Assembly (NCBI GenBank): GCA_025455225.1
Contig: JALOMY010000016.1
Coordinates: forward strand, 1 to 30,708
DNA: 30,708 bases
Direction: 5' to 3'
From: Cyclobacteriaceae bacterium
GTDB lineage: Bacteria; Bacteroidota; Bacteroidia; Cytophagales; Cyclobacteriaceae
Shown here: positions 25,853 to 30,708 of the stretch, piece after piece
Layout of the letters: every line of letters begins with the position of its first letter
How positions within the stretch are numbered: position 1 is the stretch's first letter
Program-made: the position numbers and the translations under genes
Notes under the pieces: model-generated
Told to the model about the DNA's origin: nothing
Database searches by the model: none
The model's input: the letters and a program-made list of their open reading frames with translations, nothing else

Positions 25853-27607
25853 CTATTGAATAATGAACTCAAAAGGCATTCGGGCCTGGGGACCTTGAAA
25901 CTGTTTAATTTTTTGCCACGATTCATAGGCAGCGTAGTGAATGCCGAGTTCATTTTTTAGAGATTCACTCCGGGCATTTTCACTTAGCTGAGATACTATT
26001 TGTTCAAAGAATGGCTTCTTTCGAGGATAGTACCGCACTGAATACTCTTCAATACCAGCAGCGCTGGCGGCTATCCTGATCGCATCATTATACCCGCCCA
26101 ATAGGTCAACAAGTCCACGTTCTTTGGCTTGTGAACCTGACCATACACGACCCGAGGCTACTTTTTTCAATTCTTCAACAGGCAGATCACGACCTTCAGC
26201 TGCTTTCCTGGTAAAGGTTTCGTAAATTTCTTCTGTTCTTCGTTGCCAAACATTCCGTTCTGCAGGGGTTAATGGACGGGTGAACGAAATCATTGGTCCA
26301 TATTCACCAGTTTGAACCTCATCGAAAGTAATTCCGATTTTATTGCTTAAAAATCCGCTTGCATCAAACAATGTAGTGAATACGCCAATGGAGCCAGTAA
26401 TGGTATGCGGCTGGGCAACAATGGTATCGCATGCCATGGCCAGGTAATAACCACCCGAAGCAGCCACTCCCGACATGGAAGCGATTATGGGTTTTTCCTC
26501 CGATGCCAGTTTTACCTCACGCCACATCATATCCGATGCCTGAAAGGCACCTCCGGGCGAATTAATTCGTAGTACAATTGCCTTTACTTTTTTGCTTAAC
26601 CGGGCTTTGCGTATTTCTTCTGAAATAGTTTCAGAACCCACAACCCCTTCACCGGCAGGTCCGGGCATTATCGCGCCATCGGCAACAATTACAGCAATTT
26701 CATTGGCGGAACTTTTTGGAGATATCATGCTCTTGGCGTACCGGTTCAAGCGTATGAATCGAATTTTTTCTGATTCCTCTAGTCCGAGCCTGGACCGTAA
26801 TTCCGCCTGAACCTCATCATAATAAAGTAATGAGTCAACCAGGTTGAATTCAACTGCATCCTTAGCATTTCGCACCAACATCTTATCCGATATTTCTTTC
26901 AGTTTTTCTTCGGGAATGGATCGTGTATCAGAAATTCCTTCAAGTACATAATCGTAAATGGAATGGATCAATTCCGTAAGTTGAAGCCTGTTCTCGTTGC
27001 TCATTTTTTCGAGCAGGAAGGGTTCAACAGCGCTCTTAAAATCACCTACACGGAAGATTTCCGGTTTGATATCCAGCTTATCAAATAACCTTTTATAAAA
27101 ACTTATTTCTACCGTCAGGCCATTAAATTCAACTTCTCCTTGTGGATTGAGGTAAACCTTGTCGGCTGCTGAAGCGACATAATAAGCCGACTCCGACATG
27201 ACGTCTGAATAAGCCACTACCCACTTCCCTCCTGATCTAAAATCCAACAAGGAATTACGCACTTCTTCAAGCATGGCAAACCCGGCAACCGGGAAACTGA
27301 TGTTCAGATAAATTCCTTCAATCTTCGGATCCGTCTTGGCGTACTGAAGCGTTTCTTTCAATTTAAGTAAGCCAATGGATTGCACTTCGCCACCAGGCAC
27401 AGGAAAACCAGCCAGAGGATTTTCAGCTTGTTGCTCTGAAAACTCAGCATCAAGCTTTAGATGCAGAACAGTCTTATCACTTACGGTAACTCGTTCTTCT
27501 GCAGTCAATGCTCCCAAAACCATAAAGAGAAGGAGAAAACCGAAAAAAGTAAAAACCAGCAAAGCCAGAAAGGATGCAAAAAAAGTTTTAAAAAAGTTCA
27601 TTTTCAT
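25853..27607 (-). CDS. sppA: Signal peptide peptidase SppA, 67K type
   Basis: A 584-residue membrane-anchored serine protease of the S49 family, which degrades cleaved signal peptides in the membrane. One N-terminal transmembrane helix (about 8-34) is followed by two tandem SppA domains, as in the long E. coli-type enzyme. The catalytic dyad is visible: Lys191 in VGDFKSAVEPF in the first domain and Ser384 in GVAASGGYY in the second. LRINSPGGAFQASD is the conserved oxyanion region. The start at 27607 (MKM) or two codons later (27601) is equally possible. A good promoter lies 15-46 bases upstream. It is divergent from folK. Confidence 0.96.
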   Translation of the reverse strand: MKMNFFKTFFASFLALLVFTFFGFLLLFMVLGALTAEERVTVSDKTVLHLKLDAEFSEQQAENPLAGFPVPGGEVQSIGLLKLKETLQYAKTDPKIEGIYLNISFPVAGFAMLEEVRNSLLDFRSGGKWVVAYSDVMSESAYYVASAADKVYLNPQGEVEFNGLTVEISFYKRLFDKLDIKPEIFRVGDFKSAVEPFLLEKMSNENRLQLTELIHSIYDYVLEGISDTRSIPEEKLKEISDKMLVRNAKDAVEFNLVDSLLYYDEVQAELRSRLGLEESEKIRFIRLNRYAKSMISPKSSANEIAVIVADGAIMPGPAGEGVVGSETISEEIRKARLSKKVKAIVLRINSPGGAFQASDMMWREVKLASEEKPIIASMSGVAASGGYYLAMACDTIVAQPHTITGSIGVFTTLFDASGFLSNKIGITFDEVQTGEYGPMISFTRPLTPAERNVWQRRTEEIYETFTRKAAEGRDLPVEELKKVASGRVWSGSQAKERGLVDLLGGYNDAIRIAASAAGIEEYSVRYYPRKKPFFEQIVSQLSENARSESLKNELGIHYAAYESWQKIKQFQGPQARMPFEFIIQ

Positions 27608-27622
27608 TTACCATTTAAGACA

Positions 27623-27653
27623 CAAAATTAATTACCCATGGTCTCACTACAAG
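27623..27653 (-). promoter_or_regulatory. Predicted promoter of sppA
   Basis: On the minus strand TAATTTTG (27630-27623) matches the TAnnTTTG -7 element, with CTTG (27653-27650) exactly 19 bases upstream as the -33 element. The transcript would start a few bases before the ATG at 27607, giving a leader of about ten bases. Confidence 0.65.
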
Positions 27654-27656
27654 AAG

Positions 27657-27664
27657 TATGTTTG
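27657..27664 (+). promoter_or_regulatory. Possible -7 element for folK
   Basis: TATGTTTG is an exact TAnnTTTG match and ends eight bases before the preferred folK start at 27673. No good -33 element is seen. It overlaps the alternative upstream ATG at 27658, which argues against that start. Confidence 0.4.
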
Positions 27665-27672
27665 CATACCGG

Positions 27673-28155
27673 ATGAAACATACTGCTTATCTTTTATTGG
27701 GTTGCAACCTGGGTGATTGCCTGAATAACCTTTTGGTTGCACGGCATAAAATCAGTCGCCAGGTTGGTGATATTATTACATATTCAGCAATCTATAGGTC
27801 GGCTGCATGGGGAAAGACTGACCAACCCGATTTTTACAATCAGGTAGTTAAAGTAACCACCTCCAGGGAACCGTTGGATGTACTTTCCGAGATTCAGAAA
27901 ATAGAAACGGATATGGGTAGATCAAGGATTGAAAAATGGGGTACTCGCATTATCGACATCGACCTGTTGTTCTGGAATGATTTAATCCTGAACGAATCGG
28001 AATTAAAAATTCCTCATCCCGGAATTCCTGAAAGAAGATTTACCCTGGTTCCGTTAGCCGAACTTGAACCCGGGATGAAACATCCGGTTTCAAATAAAAC
28101 CATGATTCAATTACTACAGGAATGCAAGGATCCCCTGTGGGTTGAGCGATTATAG
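27673..28155 (+). CDS. folK: 2-amino-4-hydroxy-6-hydroxymethyldihydropteridine diphosphokinase
   Basis: A 160-residue HPPK, which transfers pyrophosphate from ATP to the pterin in folate synthesis. Motifs are YLLLGCNLGDCLNNL (LGSNLGD in most members, with Cys in place of Ser here), GKTDQPDFYNQV, and the core signature GTRIIDIDLLFWND followed by IPHPGIPERRFTLVPLAEL. The frame is open from an earlier ATG at 27658, but 27673 is chosen because the family domain begins right after it and because a -7 promoter element overlaps the earlier ATG. It converges with fabD, and the two stop codons overlap within six bases. Confidence 0.96.
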   Translation: MKHTAYLLLGCNLGDCLNNLLVARHKISRQVGDIITYSAIYRSAAWGKTDQPDFYNQVVKVTTSREPLDVLSEIQKIETDMGRSRIEKWGTRIIDIDLLFWNDLILNESELKIPHPGIPERRFTLVPLAELEPGMKHPVSNKTMIQLLQECKDPLWVERL

Positions 28156-29025
28156 GCTGCCGGCTTCAACCTGCGGAGCAATTTTCTTAACAAGCCCTTG
28201 TAAGACCTTTCCTGGCCCGCACTCAATAAATACAGTTGCTCCATCCTGAACCATATTCCCTACCGACTGAGTCCAGCGTACCGGAGCGGTCAGCTGATCG
28301 ATCAGGTTTTTCTTAATCGTAGAGATATCAGTTGATGGCAGGGCATTAACATTCTGATAAACCGGACAAATGGGTGTATTGAATTGAGTTGATTCAATGG
28401 CTGATGCCAATTCTTCCCGGGCAGGCTCCATGAGCGGGGAATGAAAAGCTCCGCCTACCTGCAAAGGCAAGGCACGCTTAGCCCCTGCTGCTTTTAATTT
28501 TTCACACGCAATATCAATTCCTTTCATACTTCCTGAAATCACTAATTGTCCCGGGCAATTATAATTCGCTGCTACTACGATCTCATCTTGAATGGACGCA
28601 CAAACTTCTTCAACCACTTTATCATCGAGTCCAAGAATTGCGGCCATGGTTGATGGATTGATCTCGCAAGCCCGCTGCATAGCCAGGGCTCGTTTATAAA
28701 CCAGTCTTAAACCATCTTCAAAAGAAAGAGCCTGGTTCGCTACCAACGCAGAGAATTCACCAAGCGAATGACCCGCTACCATATCCGGTTTAAATGCATC
28801 ACTCGCCAAAGCAACGGCTACTGAATGGATAAAGATGGCAGGCTGGGTAACCCGGGTTTGCTTGAGCTCTTCGGCTGTTCCGTTGAACATGATGTGGGAA
28901 ATATCAAAACCGAGGATCTCATTTGCCTTTTCAAATAAGGTTTTTATCTGAGGGTTGGATTCGTACAAATCCTTACCCATACCCGTGAACTGAGCCCCTT
29001 GCCCGGGAAAAATATAAGCTTTCAT
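28150..29025 (-). CDS. fabD: Malonyl-CoA:ACP transacylase
   Basis: A 291-residue FabD, which loads malonyl groups onto acyl carrier protein for fatty acid synthesis. The active-site residues are visible: GQGAQ (8-12), nucleophile Ser87 in AGHSLGEFSA, Arg118 in AMQRACE, and His195 in GGAFHSPLM, with a C-terminal GPGKVL. Length is normal. It stands alone on its strand with its own promoter; other fab genes are not in the window. Confidence 0.97.
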   Translation of the reverse strand: MKAYIFPGQGAQFTGMGKDLYESNPQIKTLFEKANEILGFDISHIMFNGTAEELKQTRVTQPAIFIHSVAVALASDAFKPDMVAGHSLGEFSALVANQALSFEDGLRLVYKRALAMQRACEINPSTMAAILGLDDKVVEEVCASIQDEIVVAANYNCPGQLVISGSMKGIDIACEKLKAAGAKRALPLQVGGAFHSPLMEPAREELASAIESTQFNTPICPVYQNVNALPSTDISTIKKNLIDQLTAPVRWTQSVGNMVQDGATVFIECGPGKVLQGLVKKIAPQVEAGSL

Positions 29026-29045
29026 GAAGTCGTGTTTACAAGGTT

Positions 29046-29075
29046 CAAAATTACAAAAAGCTTGAGTATCGCAAT
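29046..29075 (-). promoter_or_regulatory. Predicted promoter of fabD
   Basis: On the minus strand TAATTTTG (29053-29046) matches TAnnTTTG and is preceded by ATTG (29075-29072) with an 18-nt spacer. It lies 20 bases before the fabD ATG. Confidence 0.6.
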
Positions 29076-29115
29076 GAAGAGATTCATTTGAAGAAACTTG
29101 TGGTACACATATAAT

Positions 29116-29479
29116 CTATTGATCGAGAAAGCGTGACTTCAGATCCGGTGAAGGTATCCAACAGGTTTCTTTCTTTCCAAACCAACGATACCGGTTTCGG
29201 GAAATCCAATCATAGACAGGGTCGCGTAGAAACGAGGGAATAATTTTAAGTGCGTAAAAAGCAGGCCATAAGCCGGTGAGATACCTCGCAATTTCCAGGG
29301 CTCGTTGTGCTCAAATTAAGGTTTTGAAGAATTTGGTTTCCGAAATCAGACTGCAGGGATGCAAACCGAAACCTGGCCGATGGATCACGCTTAATAATAA
29401 ATTGAACCGAGCCACTGCACAGATTACAAACTCCATCAAAGAGAATTACCGGATAAGGCACAGACGGTGAATTCTTCAT
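29116..29479 (-). pseudogene. DCC-family (DUF393) thiol-disulfide oxidoreductase-like gene, disrupted by an internal deletion
   Basis: The first part encodes the start of a DCC/DUF393 protein: VILFDGVCNLCSGSVQFI, with the DxxCxxC motif of the family, then KRDPSARFRFASLQSDFG. After LNLST the frame shifts. A second frame then carries the typical C-terminal half, from RALEIARYLTGLWPAFYALK through VYDWISRNRYRWFGKK to a TAG at 29116-29118. By comparison with remembered family members about 18-20 residues between the halves are missing, so an out-of-frame deletion of about 50-60 bases near 29301-29310 is the simplest explanation. The start at 29479 is chosen because it overlaps the stop of the upstream gene (ATGA); the ATG at 29497 lies inside that gene. 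It is either a pseudogene or an assembly fault. Confidence 0.82.
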
Positions 29480-30708
29480 CGGATAAGATGGACCCATCCT
29501 TTGATGTTCTGCACCCGCTGTTTCGGATCTACCACATCAAACGTAACTTCCGCCAGGTAATAATAGACTCCTGAAGAAAGTGGATTTCCATTGTTGTCTT
29601 TACCATCCCAATCAATGTAGATATTGCTGGCTGTATCATCGTTCAACCGACCAAGGTATTGGTACACTTCAGTTCCCCAACGGTTGTATACTTTGAAATT
29701 AACCTGTAAGACGAATCGCGCGCAGCGTCCTTTTAAATTATCGGGGATCTGGCAACCCTCTTCACCATTTCCACAATTCAGGTAATCCCGAACGTTGAAT
29801 GCACTAAAAAGATCATTATAACCATCTCCGTTCGGAGTGAATATGTTCGGCAATTCATAATACGGACAATTGTCATTACATACCGGGTCGCTTAACTCAC
29901 TTTCATTGCCCGAACGATCAACTGCCGAAATGCGATAACACCGCGCAAACGAAACCAGATTTTCATCAATATAAAAGGTATCCCGAACGTTTGACGCCAG
30001 TAGGATAAACTCTCCACCAACGGTATTCGATGCATAAATATTATACGATCTGGTATCTGCCCGGCAAGCCTCATCATCAGGACGATTCCAGAAAAGTGTG
30101 TTACTGAATGTATTAAAATTGCAGACTTCTTCTTCTAGGAATTGTTCGCAATCAATTATCTGTACGTTTAATTCAGGCTTGCAAGGAGCCACATCATCTT
30201 TAGGTTGAGCACATATGATCTGAGAATAATTTTCCTGCGGACGATCGATTTCAGGATTGCCATAGCTGCCGCGTGTCATTACCCGATAACAATAAACCGT
30301 ATTGTCATCGAGACCTTCATCAAGATAAGCGAGACCATTCTCCAAAACATTCACACTGGTTAACAATGTAAGCTGGCTTTCGTCAGCACCTTCAGGACCC
30401 CGGAAAATGAGATGTTCTGGAAAATCCTCCACAATATTCGACCAGGGTACCGCAGCACTCCAGTTGAGTTGCATCTGTTGTGATGACGGTGTTAGTTCTA
30501 GCCGTACCGATGATGCTGGTGCCGACTGATCAAAAGGGTCAACCTGGTCTTTTGCAAACACTTTTACCCTGTAATTATAAACACGGCTCTCAGTATCAAG
30601 ACCAACATCAAGAATGGTTGTGTCACCTGGTAGCGTTCCGGTATGTATGGACGTGTAATTAGTTCCTGTAAATCCTTCCGCACGTTCAACCAGGTAATCG
30701 TATCCATA
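29476..30708 (-). CDS. Large secreted protein with fibronectin-like modules and type B gliding/T9SS C-terminal domain, partial
   Basis: The frame is open through the right edge, so 410 C-terminal residues are seen. The left part contains beta-sandwich modules resembling fibronectin type III repeats (for example DNTVYCYRVMTRGSYGNPE and ARCYRISAVDRSGNESELSD). The final 95 residues are the gliding motility-associated C-terminal domain: LPNIFTPNGDGYNDLF, then FKVYNRWGTEVYQ, WDGKDNNGNPLSSGVYYYLA and KGWVHLIR. That domain is the type B sorting signal for export by the type IX system to the cell surface. Many Cys residues (for example CEQFLEEEVC) suit a secreted protein. A GTG at 30561 is an internal codon, not the start. 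Ligand and role are unknown; adhesion or a surface polymer are typical. Confidence 0.92.
   Translation of the reverse strand, partial: YGYDYLVERAEGFTGTNYTSIHTGTLPGDTTILDVGLDTESRVYNYRVKVFAKDQVDPFDQSAPASSVRLELTPSSQQMQLNWSAAVPWSNIVEDFPEHLIFRGPEGADESQLTLLTSVNVLENGLAYLDEGLDDNTVYCYRVMTRGSYGNPEIDRPQENYSQIICAQPKDDVAPCKPELNVQIIDCEQFLEEEVCNFNTFSNTLFWNRPDDEACRADTRSYNIYASNTVGGEFILLASNVRDTFYIDENLVSFARCYRISAVDRSGNESELSDPVCNDNCPYYELPNIFTPNGDGYNDLFSAFNVRDYLNCGNGEEGCQIPDNLKGRCARFVLQVNFKVYNRWGTEVYQYLGRLNDDTASNIYIDWDGKDNNGNPLSSGVYYYLAEVTFDVVDPKQRVQNIKGWVHLIR

Noticed and set aside
27658..27672. ATG at 27658 as start of folK
   Set aside because: It lies within a -7 promoter match and adds five residues not expected before the family domain.
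29479..29497. ATG at 29497 as start of the DUF393 gene
   Set aside because: It lies inside the upstream gene; the ATG at 29479 overlaps the upstream stop as ATGA and still precedes the full domain start.
30559..30561. GTG as the start of the secreted protein
   Set aside because: The same frame stays open to the window edge and continues with module-like sequence, so the codon is internal.
1..30708. CRISPR array, transposase, integrase or phage genes
   Set aside because: No regularly spaced repeats, no terminal repeats beside a transposase, and no such coding frames were seen; the gene content is mostly core.

Overview
The window looks like a chromosomal segment of a member of the Bacteroidota, probably of the Cytophagales type; species cannot be named from sequence alone. 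Four things point this way: a C-terminal domain of the gliding-motility/type IX secretion 'type B' kind near the right edge; several promoters of the Bacteroidota pattern (TTG-like -33, 18-19 nt spacer, TAnnTTTG -7); gene starts mostly without Shine-Dalgarno sites; and large Bacteroidota-type PurL, RND and TPR-histidine-kinase proteins. Most of the window is ordinary core and housekeeping sequence. I see no prophage, insertion sequence, CRISPR array or integrase.

Layout, left to right. (1) 1-132: the Arg/Gly-rich tail of a gene cut by the edge, and its terminator. (2) 244-3800 (+): a translationally coupled pair, DUF2339 polytopic membrane protein and a DUF3999-like exported protein. (3) 3813-11717 (-): a TetR-controlled efflux operon (tetR, tolC, membrane-fusion lipoprotein, RND permease) followed by a membrane metallophosphoesterase. 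The tolC gene is broken in the middle by a net frameshift that looks like a short deletion. (4) 11859-12766 (-): an ECF sigma factor coupled to a small two-helix membrane protein. (5) 12842-13675 (+): an alpha/beta hydrolase with a TTG start. (6) 13760-20583 (+): purL, a DUF4136 lipoprotein, tRNA-Gln(TTG), prs, rplY(ctc) and pth. (7) 20590-24875 (-): metG and a TPR-sensor histidine kinase. (8) 24981-25313 (+): two tiny exported peptides, not previously called by length-limited ORF finding, divergent from the kinase and sharing a C-terminal GGxGS[D/E] motif. (9) 25367-25852: a gene-free stretch with one perfect 12-bp inverted repeat. (10) 25853-29025: sppA (-), folK (+) and fabD (-). (11) 29116-30708 (-): a DCC/DUF393 pseudogene with an internal out-of-frame deletion, coupled to the end of a large secreted fibronectin-like protein that runs off the right edge.

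How the parts relate. The tetR-tolC-mfp-rnd block is a self-regulated tripartite export system with a candidate operator of GGAAAC/GTTTCC half-sites over its own promoter. PurL and Prs both serve purine nucleotide supply. Prs, L25 and Pth sit with tRNA-Gln in a translation-linked cluster, next to metG. FolK (folate) and FabD (fatty acid) are convergent neighbours. The most speculative but potentially new element is the TPR histidine kinase facing two very short exported peptides with a shared tail motif, which could be a peptide-signalling or envelope-sensing module. The two broken genes (tolC and DUF393) both look like short internal deletions, so either true gene decay or an assembly fault should be excluded.
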